Positions 49,468-61,212 of a DNA stretch of 64,000 nt are shown piece after piece. The notes under the pieces are model-generated. The model saw only the letters and a program-made list of their open reading frames with translations. It was not told the origin of the DNA and did not search any database. The first letter of the stretch is position 1, and each line of letters opens with the position of its first letter. The translations under genes were made by a program, and so were the position numbers. The stretch comes from Lateolabrax maculatus (Eukaryota; Chordata; Actinopteri; Acropomatiformes; Lateolabracidae): assembly GCA_031216445.1 (NCBI GenBank), contig CM062215.1, positions 7,462,001 through 7,526,000 on the forward strand. The letters run 5' to 3'.

Positions 49468-49864
49468 TGTGTAAGGAGTGATGTAAGGAGCGAATGACAG
49501 CGAGAGGCAGAGTTACACAGCACCCAAACAAAGAGTGTGAAAACAAAGCAGAGGCTTCAGCGCTGGCAGGACGCCGGCTGGATTTTCAGTCTGTGAAGAG
49601 AAACAACAGGGACTAATGGGCACACAGAGCGATGGCACCGCTGGCTGTGCTGCAGGGTTAGCTGTTAGCTAGGCAGCACTAAACATCCAGACAACAATGG
49701 ATGACTCCGCACTGACCGAACCAGAATCACACAAAAGACTGAAACATTTAAACAAATAGAAATTGTAGCAAAAGCAGAAAAACACGACAAGCAAACACAA
49801 GTAGATGTGCGTGAGGCTGAGATGCAGCATTGCAGTAGGACCCTCTGAGTGTGTGTGTGCATAT

Positions 49865-49867
<3 letters not shown>

Positions 49868-49924
<57 letters not shown>
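49868..49924. repeat. (TG)n microsatellite
   Basis: 57 bp of GT dinucleotide. Confidence 0.98.
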
Positions 49925-49928
<4 letters not shown>

Positions 49929-50229
49929 CTGGATGAGCTCCCAGGTGTGTTGTAAGAGGGCAGCCTGCTGCCAAGGGAGATGTTAGACTCTAAGGGAGAG
50001 AAATGGAGGGATGAATGAAGGGATATCTCTCCATTACTCTTCTGGCTGTCTGCGGGGTGTTCGCACACACGCGCGGGCGCACACACACAAAACACGCGCG
50101 CGCACACACAAACACACTATCACAAAACACACAAAGGCACAAGGAGATGCTGGGCCGGGTCTGACTTGGTAGAGGAAACTCAGAGACTGGAGCGTGTTCA
50201 CCATAATCACATAAGGCCGGAACAGATAC

Positions 50230-50745
50230 AGCTGCAGAGGATGGAGAGAGAACGAAAGAGAGAGAGAGGGAGAGGGAGGGAGAGAGGACTGAAGATAACA
50301 GAGAGAGAGAGTGAATAAAAAAAAGGATCAGCCTGTTGAGAGAAAGAGAATAAAAGTGATCATAAAGGGAGAATCGGATGTAGGAGAGAAGGAGGGAGGG
50401 AAAAGAAGAATGCGAGATGAAAGTTTGGGATTGAGAGGATACTAAAAATGGGGATGAGCCTGGCGACAAAGAGCAGGCGACAGAGAATAATCAAGAGAGA
50501 AGCGATTGGGAAGAAGCGGGAAAGAACGAGAGTGGTAGCAAAGATGAAAGCAAAAAAAGAAAAAAAAAACAAAAGCTCTACTGAAGATGGAGACTCCTAA
50601 GACTGGAGAATCAAGAGAGAAGAGAGAGAGAGAGGGAGAGAGAGAGAGGGACAGCGTGAGTAAATGACAGAGAGAGAAAGATGGAGCGAGAGGAAAGAGA
50701 GAGAGAGTTAGAGGAGTGAAGCGCTCCTCACAGCGGCTCTAGCCA
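50230..50745. repeat. Polypurine-rich region
   Basis: About 0.5 kb of GA-rich plus-strand sequence with several (GA)n runs. Similar shorter blocks lie at about 53360-53470, 53940-54260 and 55850-56150. Confidence 0.85.
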
Positions 50746-51289
50746 GAGAGAAAAAGGGTTTTAGCCAGATTAAAGAAGCCAGGCAGGCCTCTTAAGACCA
50801 TCCGCCTAATGAAATATGTCAAAGCCCATAAAGAAACACTGAGGCCATTTAGGAAGGAGGGTGGGGGGGTGTAGCGCAGAAAGCTAGGCAAATACACTGC
50901 ATCAGCAAAAATGAAAAACACGCAAAAGCCCTGTCAATACTTATTAGCTAAGACTTCAACGGGAGAGCAGATGAAAAAAAAGAAAAAAAACAAGAAGAAA
51001 GGAATGCTGCAGCGGAGAAATGGATCGCTTTATTTATCATGGGCCATGAGGGTTATGGGCGCTGATCAGAAATTCCAGGAAAATCATAGCGGGAGAGGTG
51101 AGGGGAGGAGTGGGAGGGGGGGTATGGGGACGAGTGGGGGGGGTGGGGTATCAGGGGGAAGAGGAGGCGAAGCCACTTGTGGGAATGCTGAGTGTGGGGG
51201 ATTCGAGGCCGGCAACGGTGCTCGGGCCATTTGTATTTCACCGGCAATAGGCTTAGTTGGCTGCTGCAGGTGGATTTAAGAGATCGGTG

Positions 51290-51292
<3 letters not shown>

Positions 51293-51348
<56 letters not shown>
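51293..51348. repeat. (TG)n microsatellite
   Basis: 56 bp of GT dinucleotide. Confidence 0.98.
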
Positions 51349-51350
<2 letters not shown>

Positions 51351-52822
51351 CAGCGACACAGAGGCAGAGAGGAAGCCAGGCCAGTCTCCCAACATCAGAA
51401 CTAAAATTCTGGTCACGTTTCTTTCCTTACACAACCCTTGTCGCTGTATTAGAGCACAGTGGGTTTCTCTAAATGAGATGCAATGTATCTCCACTGCTGA
51501 AGTCCACAATTAAAATCACGACTTCTGCGGCCCAACTAGAGATGGCCAGCTGAGCATGCACGCTCTGTGTCAGCAACACTCTCGATTTATATTCATACTG
51601 GAGATGCCCAGCACGACCATATACAGTCTTCCAGCGTTGGAAGGTAATTCGCTGCGGCCCTATCTGCTCCTGTCACAGCACAAACTGTCCTTACATACAG
51701 CGGTCTGCCCTGGGAGTGCTGTACCAGTGTTGGTTCCACCGTGATGTCTTGTTCTATGAATTTTCTGTTTCTGAAGTCTGAATATTGCAAGGGGACACAC
51801 TTGAAAGCCCATTTCAGACATGGGAAACGTAACACTGAGTTCATGTATCTGTTGGAGTGATGGTTTCTCCTCATTAAGACATTCATTACATACATATTCA
51901 TATTATTCATATACATAACAGCTTTAATCAGACATGACTTTAACAGAAAGAGACACAATTCTTCCACCATATTTGCAGCGGTGAGTTAAAAAAGGCTGCA
52001 TCACTGTTGGATTTTAAAACTTATTTTTCTGTTGAAGCCTTAATTACCGATCATGGTGAGGGATGCCGGATGCCTCGATTTACATTAGTCTCACGGCATT
52101 CAGCTCAGACTTGGGCCGTGTTTTTAAGTTTTACAGAAACGTTACGAGGTTCGACGAAGTCAGATTGCCGTCAGGAGTTTTATGTAAAAGTGACATGAGA
52201 CTGACATGTTAAACTGCCATCACATTTACGTAACGAGATACATGTCTGAAAGGGGTTTTTAGAAAGGGATAATTCCAAATGAACAGTTGTTCCTGCAGTC
52301 AGAAATGTAAAGTACTTCAGTTCTTGAAAGTGAACTATATATAGTTTGAATTACTACTGTGTAATGTCACTCAGTAAAAGAAAACACTTAAACTGACTTT
52401 ATGTTTTACCTCTAACCAGACTTTTCTCAAATAAAACAAGGCGGAACTGAGTACAGAGAAATAAGCACGAGCCATTGTAATGCAACGCGGCTGCTGTCAG
52501 CTGGGTGAGGATTGAGGACTGTGGGCCTGCTGACCTGGACGGCTATAAAGCAGCGAGAGCTCCGACACTAAGTGCTTCACAACTCAACTTTGTCAGCCGG
52601 GGAGTGGAGTGAGGGGGAGGTAAGGGGGCCGGGGGAATAAAGAAATGTTTGCGAATAGATAAGAAAAAAACAAACAAAAAAAAACCAGAGAGAAAGAGAA
52701 TCTTCACACAGAAGGTTAATTTATTTCTGTGTGACTTAACCGTTACACTGTGGGAGACAAGGAGGAGGAGAAGAGAAATGTGGTGGATTGGCATGCGTGT
52801 TTATAGTACATCAAACACTTAC

Positions 52823-52867
52823 CACTCCTCTGCCCGACCAGTGATCCCATGTTGCTCTCATCAGCCA
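52823..52867 (-). CDS. pard3b: pard3b 45-nt small exon (VADES block)
   Basis: A small exon framed by acceptor TTGTGTTTTAG (AG at 52868-52869) and donor GTAAGTGTTTG (GT at 52821-52822, near consensus). It encodes VADESNMGSLVGQRS, which continues MDL from the previous exon and matches the human PARD3B segment VPDESKVHSLAGQKS and PARD3 IADETKLN. It takes two bases to finish the incoming codon and leaves one, so both introns have the same phase and the exon can be skipped without a frameshift (MDL would then join EPSAGG directly). It has no open frame long enough to be found by length alone; homology and splice sites identify it. Confidence 0.9.
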
Positions 52868-55710
52868 CTAAAACACAAAGAAAAAAAACCCCCATCATCA
52901 CACAGTAAATAGCTCATATCATTACGTGCCACACATACAGTACTGAAATACAGAGCAGCTTTGAAAATGGTTATAATGGTATCTACTGGTGCTGGCACAT
53001 GCTGTAAATGACTCCCTGCAGAAGTATCAGACAGAGGAGGACGAGTGAGGGACAAAATGAGACGGACTGAAAGAGGAAATGAAAAACAGGCAGAAATATA
53101 AGAAACCAGAAGAAAGTGGGAGCTTGTGAGAGAAAATGACAACAGATAGAGGTGAGACAATGAGAGAAATAATAAAAGGGAGGAAAAAGAAAACAAGAAG
53201 AATCCCCCACCAACACCTAATCTAACTAAACAGGATTGCGGTCGGCCAGCGGCAGCCGCCACAGGCGGTGCACCATGGGATACAATAATAGGTTTTCATT
53301 ACGCTGCTATTTCTCTTAAATAATCCTTTTCATTTTTTATGAGGTCAATTTTCCCGGCGGACAGATGGGAGAGGGAGAGAGAAAATGAGAATAAGGGAGA
53401 ATATTGAAGGGACAGAGGGAGAGATTAGACCGAACAAGTGATAAACAGGGTGGAGAGGGAACCAGAAGTGGTGCACGGTCAGGGGGTGTGTCAGAAAAAC
53501 AGAGGTTGGGAAAAAAGCACAATCAATGAGAGCCAACCTGAAATCAAAAGACATTACTTTATAAAACCCTGCAGAGAAACATCTGTAGCAACCGAGACAA
53601 AGACATAGAAATACTTTCTTGTGCACATATAAAATAAAAAAAATAAAAATTCAATACTTTCAGAGTTTGGGAAAAAACTTTTCCAGGCGACATGACCCTG
53701 CCAGATAATGAAAAGCTTCCTTTTCTGTGGAGGAAAGATAAAAGTCTGCATGGCCAGCAGCCAAATTTGTCTCTTACTGCCACAGTGGAAGGCTAAAAAT
53801 GTAGAAACCCTCTTTTAACCTCTTGTCAACTACATTATAGTGTTATATATGTGCATTCTATTACTGGATAATAAGTACATAATCTAAGTGCATTTATACA
53901 AACCTGCAAAAGCATGGTACTGCCGTATATTGTTGGGGATAGAGAAGAAAAGAAAGTGCAAGAAAAAGAAGCGTAACTGAAAGAGAGAAAGTGTAGGACT
54001 GAGCTAAGAGGCAGAAAGACAGGGAGCATCAAAAACAACAAAAGGAATCATAGGAGGGAGGGCAAGGGACAGAGAAAAGTTAAGATAAAAGATAGTTAAG
54101 GCAAAGAGGAAAAGGGGTAGGGAACACAAGAAGTGTAGAAGGGAAAAAAAAGGGATTCTGAGAGAGATATGGATCAAGGAAGATTGAGAGCCGGGGTGAG
54201 ATGGGCAGAGCGAGCACCTGAGAGACAGATAATGAGACAAACAGAGAGAGAGAGAGTCAGTCTAGCTCTGTGTGTGGTGGAAGTGTTGGATCGGTTTTCT
54301 TGGGTTTTGCTTCACATCCAAATGTGACCTCTGGGCCTCTGACGGTATGAAAGTCTATGAGTCGTACGGATCCACACTGTGCGTCTCCGGCACACAGTGT
54401 ACTTCTGACACTGCTGAGTGGATTGTTTCACATCCTGGCGTAACGCAGCCAGCCTTTTCAAACTACACCCGATTGTCCAAGCAAAGGTTTTGATCGCTCC
54501 TTCTTTAGTTATTTTCAATATTTTCTTTGCTCCTTCGTTCATACGACACTCGATATTTCAGGCACCACTTAAAGCAATCAATCATCCAATCAACTAGGAA
54601 TAAACAACAACCAAGAAGCCACCTGACACAGTCATTCATTTTTATTATTTTTTTAAAATTTTTGCAATAGAATAATGGAACAAGAAGGAGCAGTGACAGT
54701 GAGCTGCTAGGTGAAGAGTTTCAGGCGACAGGCTGCACACCTCCGACTGCTCAGCAAGGCGTCACTGTGGTCAGCTGCTGTTGTGGAAAACTACTCATGC
54801 CGTACAAGACAGTGGAAGTTATTTCATTCAACCTGAGTCATTGTACCCCAAATAACTTAGACTGTAAAGTAAAGTCCAAAGGCCACACGTCTCCTAAAAG
54901 CGCTGATGTTTCAATGCACTTTGAGCATCTTAAAGCCAATCCATACGGAGCATTTTAGACTGAAAAATGCATTAGTTTCCATTATTGCTTGTTCAGTGAA
55001 AAAAAAATCTACAATCTACTTGCAGAAACTTACTGTCAGACCGGCTTGAATAGGTAATCTATCACAGTGTTTTATTTTTTATTTTACTTTTGTCAAAGTT
55101 AGGTCACAGTTGCAAGAGAATGCAAATGAGAGCAAAAATTCTTCTTTCTGGTGTTTTTAGGCGCTTTAAATCAACGTCACTTCGGTGAAAAAACCCAGAG
55201 TTCTGTACAGCTATAGTGTCAGTGGGCAGGCGGCGTGTGTGAGGATTTCTGTGTGTGAGTGGAAGCTCTGAGTCAACACACTATTTGCTAAGTCATCCAG
55301 GGTCAATAAAAGAAGCTCATCTCTTTCTGTCAAGTGGTGTTTAATAAAAGCTAACCTGCCCTGAGGTGAGGCTAAAGCTCAGACACATGTGACCGTAAAG
55401 ACGACACGTGGGAAAGTCTCCTGAGGAAAGAAAAAAGAAAAGAAAAAAAAAAGCATTTGGCTCCTACCATCTTTATACATGTACAAATACCCACTCACAC
55501 ACAGAGAGAGAGAGCTCTGCTAACTACCTTGTTTCAGCCCTGAGTACTTTGGAGAGGGAAGAGATGAATAGAAGCAGAGAGATAACACAAAAAAAGAAAG
55601 AAAAAAATGATTGAAATGGAGGATGGCCAGAGATGGAGATAGAAGCCAGAGAGCGGATAGAGATAGCGGTGGGTATTGGAGTGGGTCCTCAGTGGGATAG
55701 AGCAGAGAGA

Positions 55711-55740
55711 GTGTGTGTGTGTGTGTGTGTTTGTGTGTGT
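55711..55740. repeat. (TG)n microsatellite
   Basis: 30 bp of GT with one TT interruption. Confidence 0.95.
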
Positions 55741-56454
55741 GGGCCACATTTGCAGACCACCGTTGTCCATAATGAAAGCCAATCAGCTTGGGTGGCAGAG
55801 GCGTGTGCTTCAGGAAGAAAGCCAATCCACCGAACCTAATGAACCGCGATTGGAAATCAGAGAGAGGCAGAGGAGAAAGAGAGTTGGATAGAAGAGAGCA
55901 AGAGCAATGAACTCATCGGCCTTCTGTTGAGAAAGAAAGTGCTGAAAGGAAAATAGAGATAAACAAACACGGAGGGAATGCTGGGAAATAGAAATAAAAA
56001 GCAAGATGAAGGAAGCAAGAAAAAAGATTGTTGCCCTCGTCCCAATTGTCAGGGATAACAGGAAAATTGAAGAAAAGTCTCAAAAAGAGAAAAGTAAGAG
56101 TTAAAGAAAAATGAGACGATTGGAGAGACAGACAGAAAAAGATGGGGGGGGGGGGGGGTCAGCTCAGGTTAATACGAGGAAATAAGCCCCTTTTTTCTTG
56201 CCTTCAACCCACGCACAACAAGCCGTGAGATTGGAAACCTCACGCCTTTCATTCACACACAAATAGAAAGGACACGCACGGACGTGGGTGCGCACACACG
56301 CATACACCAGACGGTGTGTTCACCCAGTTCGTTGGAAAGCCCCTGGGTTTATGAGTTCAGGAGGTCAAATCCCCTCGGGCCGGGGATAATAGGGGCGAGC
56401 TACATATCACAACAAAGAAATGTACAGATAAGAGGCATGTGATCGCGGTGGTGG

Positions 56455-56500
<46 letters not shown>
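56455..56500. repeat. (TG)n microsatellite
   Basis: 46 bp of TG about 180 bp beyond the donor of the exon at 56679-56788. In the transcript it is a CA repeat. Confidence 0.98.
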
Positions 56501-56502
<2 letters not shown>

Positions 56503-56678
56503 TCTGGGCCCATGATTAGACTCGTATGTTTGGCTGGTTTCTGATGGTTGAGACAACAATATGTTTTGTACGCTTTTTGCCCCAGAAAAATGTGTTCAGT
56601 GGTAGACTGGCGAAAACAACAGCTTCTTTCATTGATAAGGGTTTTTTTGTGTGTGTGTGTGCGTGCGTGCGCACTCAC

Positions 56679-56788
56679 CCAGGTCCATGCTCTTGGACGC
56701 TCTGTTGCGAGGTACGTTGTCCTTGTCATAGGCCAGTTGTCTGTCTGCATAGAAAGCCGTAGCCATGTGGGGCGGCTTCTGAAACTCA
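56679..56788 (-). CDS. pard3b: pard3b exon ending at the SKSMDL motif
   Basis: A 110-nt exon; the acceptor is CTTGTTTTGCAG (AG at 56789-56790) and the donor GTGAGTG (GT at 56677-56678). It encodes EFQKPPHMATAFYADRQ, LAYDKDNVPRN and RASKSMDL, the last codon plus one base. (R/K)xSKSMDL is the hallmark at the start of the conserved block C-terminal to the PDZ domains of PARD3 and PARD3B. In PARD3 an aPKC target segment (with a KQFSDASQ-like core) precedes this motif; nothing like it is present here, which fits PARD3B, reported in the literature not to bind aPKC. Just downstream of the donor the transcript runs into CA-repeat sequence (56650-56671 on +). Confidence 0.9.
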
Positions 56789-57619
56789 CTGCAAAACAAG
56801 TCACAATTACTTAGTGTCAGTCAATCAATTGATCAAGATTGACTCTTGAAGGAGTAAAAAGGCCTTTCAGTGACTTGTTGGTTGCGTCACCCAAGCAAGT
56901 ACGAGTAAATTAAATTTAAAATTCACGTACAGACAACAGATCATTCAATTTCCTCTACTCCAGATGGCATCATTCAGTGAAACAACAGCAAGTACTGTCT
57001 CCTTAAACTTACAGGGAAACAAGTATATTGAAGCCAGATTCTGAGTCTGACCACATGAGATGCTGTTCACACACATTGTGGATTTTCAGACATACTCATT
57101 CAGAAGACTGTTGACAGAAAGACATCCATACTTTTATGGTCTTCTAACCAACTCATTCAGTAGACCAATCCATTAACTTTAGAGAAGTTTAAAGGAGGTT
57201 ATTCGGGGGCTATGTGTGATCATAGCATCTACATATTCCTAGTCAACCTCATATGGAATTAGTGTTTCACATATGCTGTGTGTTGTGTAAAGAGTGCTGC
57301 ACAGCAGTGCATTAATAGAAGTATCATAGCTCTTTCTAAGCCTTCAAACTCCTACAGAATTTATTCTATTATGCTATCACCATAATTACTTATGCATAAC
57401 GCAAATAGGCTATTGCAATTAGACTGTATAGTCTAAATAATGCATATGTGCATTGTAATACTTAGTGTAATGGCTCTTCTTTATCTCATAACACAGCGGC
57501 CCATATTAAGAGTGTCATTAGAATATAATAACTCTGGCCCTGTGTGTAGTTTAATGGAGTGCTGATGGTGCACTGTGCTGTACATTATGTGTGTGTGTTA
57601 TGGGGGGGGGGGGGGGTAC
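56789..57619 (-). other. pard3b: pard3b intron (831 bp)
   Basis: Starts (transcript sense) with GTAC and a 15-base C run, then AT-rich unique sequence. No other feature. Confidence 0.8.
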
Positions 57620-57761
57620 CTGTGGCGTGGGGGAGTTAGCGGTAAGTCTCTATTCATTTCCTCCACAGCGCTGGGGGAGGGTGGCGGAGGGAAGCCTTCA
57701 TCCAACTCCTCATCGTCGTTGCCGTAGTGACCGTAGCCGCCATTGGCGGTCGCAGCGGGAG
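57620..57761 (-). CDS. pard3b: pard3b exon with acidic stretch and FPPPP motif
   Basis: A 142-nt exon between acceptor CTCCTCAG (AG at 57762-57763) and donor GT at 57618-57619. It takes two bases to finish the incoming codon and leaves two (AG), which join the next exon as Ser. It encodes APAATANGGYGHYGN, then an acidic run DDEELDEG, then FPPPPSPSAVEEMN and DLPLTPPRH. The composition suggests disorder. FPPPP after acidic residues matches the core ligand of Ena/VASP EVH1 domains, and LPLTPP is a possible SH3 or proline-directed kinase site; these roles are inference. The human paralogue seems to carry a shorter SEVPPSPTP here. The donor is odd: GTAC is followed by a run of 15 C on the transcribed strand (57602-57616 on +). 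Confidence 0.85.
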
Positions 57762-58919
57762 CTGAGGAGAACAATCCAACAGGCAAAAAAACACACACTG
57801 ATTTTGTGGAATCAAAGAAAACTTGGAATACAGACTAGGTGTTGTACTTTTATGTTAATTTTAACACATTTTCAGCAGTATTTAGTTTTTTTAAATTATA
57901 CCTTGACTTTGCTGGTTACAATATCCAAAGGAAAAACTGTCAGAATTCAATCTAATGTCAGTCCTGAGTCTGAAGGCATAAATACTGATATATACAGCTA
58001 TCCAGTCTTAAATGTTTTATATTTCTAAATATTGTTCGTTAATTAGTTGTGACAAGACACTGCACACAGAGGGATATTTAAATACAGAATCAGAATGAAA
58101 ACCAGTGTGTCTTTCATTTGAGGATCAATACTGTCAATACAGAGCTTACCCAGGTCAGACATTTAGAGAGCATAGAGTCAGCTCTCAAAACAAACACACA
58201 TAAAGAAACCCTCCATACACAATGCACATTCAAACAACTCACACAAAATAATCATTTCCACACAAAAGCCTTATTTCTAACTTTCTTGCAACTCTTCCGA
58301 CAATATTTCCATAAACTGTAAACCTCGGGAGCGCATCATTTCCCCATTGTAAAGCCTTTGTGTTGAAATCCCCCCCCCACCACCACCACCCAGTACAAAA
58401 TGAATGTAACTGTACTGCTGCTCTAGTCTGATGGAGAGCTGACAGAGTCTCAGCAAGTCTCATCTCCAGCTCCCTGCATCCCAGGGGGTGAGGGAGGGGG
58501 AGACGAGGGAGAGAGATAAAGAATGAATTTAAAACAGTGTGTTAGTCTTTTTTTTTTTTTTTTTTAAACACGACAGCACGCATGCCGCACAATACCCTGT
58601 ATGCAAATCTGGCCCACTTAGGAGCTGTTTCATCAGCGTAATGATTCCAAGGTCAGATCTTTTGCACATGAAAAGCAAGCGTCGCGTTCGGAAAAACATA
58701 GTTAATGACTTCCCTTTCTCCCGCTATAAATATGCAGAGGCGAGAGTGAAAAGAGATATAAAGACGGAGCTTGGACAATATTTTAATGCAGTGCCATAAG
58801 ATGCACAGGGTGGCCGCTACAGTGACCTAAAAAAAAAATCAAAAACCACAGCAATGTCAGAAGCCCCGGCTGGGTGTCATGCTGTGCAGCGATGGGAATC
58901 ACACACCAACATGTCTGTA

Positions 58920-58957
<38 letters not shown>

Positions 58958-59091
58958 GAGGCTGACAAACATGCTGTGTGTACACGCTCAGATAACGGGA
59001 GTACACAAACACTCCGAGCCTAATGTTGACTATCTGACAGTTCAAATGGACAAATATTGTGCGCAGTGTGATTTGTCGAGTGTGTGCTCAC
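57762..59091 (-). other. pard3b: pard3b intron (1.33 kb)
   Basis: Contains a CCCACC-type run near 58371-58392, a poly-T at 58549-58565 and the CA array at 58922-58953. No exon found. Confidence 0.8.
58922..58953. repeat. (CA)n microsatellite
   Basis: 32 bp of CA, about 140 bp from the exon at 59092-59224. Confidence 0.97.
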
Positions 59092-59224
59092 CACTTCCAG
59101 AGTTGCTGTACGCGTGGTTGCTGGTCGGCACCGGAGTGTGACTCGCGCCGTTCATGGCGGGCTCTGTGTTGGGGGGTCTAGAGGGTCCTGGGGGCCCCTG
59201 GTATTCGTTGTGGCCCCAAGGCTC
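59092..59224 (-). CDS. pard3b: pard3b exon, post-PDZ proline-rich linker
   Basis: This is the most upstream exon I can place firmly. The acceptor is TTTGTTGACAG at 59225-59226 and the donor GTGAGC at 59090-59091. It is 133 nt, starts in phase 0 and ends with one base over. It encodes about 44 residues beginning EPWGHNEYQGPPGPSRPP and ending NHAYSNSGS, a Pro/Asn/Ser-rich, probably disordered segment. Its assignment rests mainly on in-frame joining to the following exon (G+CT gives Ala) and on its place upstream of the conserved ASKSMDL block; the sequence itself shows only weak likeness to the human PARD3B linker (GWAESEVPP). Disordered linkers between PDZ3 and the C-terminal conserved blocks are usual in this family. 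Confidence 0.75.
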
Positions 59225-61162
59225 CTGTCAACAAAGAAAGAGATGAAGAGAGACGATGGAAATGGTTATGGGGGGCTCATATGCAAACATCTGCGCCAAA
59301 TCCAAGCCAAAGTTGTCATTTATGAAAAATGTATGATGTTGCCTCACACATCAGAAGATGAAAGTCATTTCTTTTATTACCCAGTAGGATTGGACTAATG
59401 CCTTTATTTCTTTTGTTTATCGCATATCAGCCAATGTTGTCCGCTGCTGGTATATACAGAATAAATATATATTTTAGGGCATACTTGAACAAAATATCCG
59501 CTAGCAGCAGCTTTCATCAAAAGTAGAATATTTTGAAAATCCAGTCCTGCTATCAAATGTATGATTTCCATTTCTGCGGACACGCAGATACATACACTGT
59601 ATGTTTACTGTTAATCCTGTACCAGAAATGTTTCTTTATAATTCTGGTCCTTGTCATGTTCACACTGGCTTTTTGCAGAACATGAGCTGTAAACATGAAG
59701 TCATGTGGGCTGGTGTGGACGGAGGAAAATCTAATTCAGGCGACTGACGGCAAGTTATGCTGCAATTTACTGCTCCTCTATGTGTTTGTTTATCTTCTCT
59801 GGTGTCACAAAGAGCCCATGAAGAAACAATTGACTGTGTGAAAGAAGACTTTGATACAATGCTTACTGTATGACAGGAAGCCTACAAATCCAATGATGCT
59901 TATTAAAAAAACATCTAATCTACAGTGCTGTATTAGCCACTATCAAAGATTTTTATTATTTATCGCATTTTGCATTAATATAAACAGGTAGACTCACTTC
60001 TGATAAGAGCAAAAACAGTCAGTCTTGACTTTTCTTGGGGATAGAGCAATTGCAGTTTAGTCAAACATGCATCTACTCTACAAAAAAAGGAGATTTTACA
60101 TTAATTTTGTAGTTGTATCGTCACATCTTACAGCCAATCAATTACGATCCACCTCAGATGGTGATATGGGAACAGAGCTTTGAAGAAATATGAGCAGATT
60201 TAGAACAATTCTCTGGGGATTCTGACCAGACGTGTAGTGTGGGTGATGAACAAAATATCACAAAATAGTCGAGTTGATCATACTTGTGAAAGAAATGAGT
60301 CATCCTTTCATACAAAAAAGTTATCTTTGCTTAATGGCAGACGTTTAATAGGTTTGATCCTATAGTAACAGGGCATGAGTTATATTATTTTGCTAGTGCA
60401 GGTGCACGTGGACATACTATGTCTGACTGAAGCAGTAGGAAGACTGAACATGTCAACACGTTTTTTTTCCCTTTCCTGAGATATTAAATCTAAATCTGTC
60501 ATCAATAAAGAAGAAAAGATCTTATTGTGGAATGTGCATTACAAGAATAAAATGATTACAAGAAAATGATAAATAAATATATATATCGTATATATTGATC
60601 GCCTTTGGCAGTCCTTTTGAAAAATGGCGATTCTCTTCATGTGCACAATTGGAAACACAGTAATTAAGATAATCCTGAGAGCAGTGACAGGCATGTTATC
60701 GAACAGCCATCCAGCACTACAAAGGACCCACAGCCCACAGATGGAGATAGGGACTGGAAGTGCTGGTGGGAATCGGCGCTGGTGGAGGATGAAAGAAGCC
60801 TTTACTGGTCAAAGAGACGGGAGCTATAGCTGTCACACACACACCCCCAACGAGCAAAAAAACAGACACACACATACACCTACACCTACACACTTATTTA
60901 AGCATGACAAAAAAAATAATCCTTAGACATGGTGTACAATAATGAAAGGTGTTTCAATATCTTCGTCATATCAAAGCATTGGGTGGGGTGTATTCACAAT
61001 GTCATGGAGTCCCTGGAGTATCATTAGTGCCTACCATACATGTTAATATGTGTCTACTTCATACCTGTCAGTCACTTTGAGCTCATATATGTGTGCCGTA
61101 TGCATTTGCACACAAAGTTCTAAAAGATCTTCTGCATTCGCCAGTGACACATCAATCACATC

Positions 61163-61212
61163 ATAGACCTCCATCCATCCATACAACCATCCATCCATGC
61201 ATGCATCCATCC
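61163..61212. repeat. (CCAT)n tetranucleotide repeat
   Basis: Interrupted CCAT units with CATGCATG in the middle. Confidence 0.9.

Larger units (their letters stand above)
41885..52822 (-). other. pard3b: pard3b intron (10.9 kb)
   Basis: Holds repeat copies at 47.35 and 48.3-48.9 kb, the 26-bp poly-G, CA/TG arrays at 46.3, 49.3, 49.9 and 51.3 kb, and purine-rich blocks. About 44.0-44.2, 44.4-44.7 and 52.0-52.2 kb are repeat-free and mixed in composition. No exon found. Confidence 0.8.
52868..56678 (-). other. pard3b: pard3b intron (3.8 kb)
   Basis: Mostly purine-rich on plus, with TG arrays at 55.7 and 56.46 kb. No exon found. Confidence 0.8.

Noticed and set aside
57591..58028. 145-codon plus-strand frame over the FPPPP exon
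   Set aside because: Starts in the poly-G tract and is antisense to the supported exon.
59778..59840. Splice-bounded 63-nt open segment on minus
   Set aside because: CTTTCACACAG acceptor and a GTAAAT donor are present, but two frames are open, the residues resemble no Par-3 region and composition is AT-rich like the intron.
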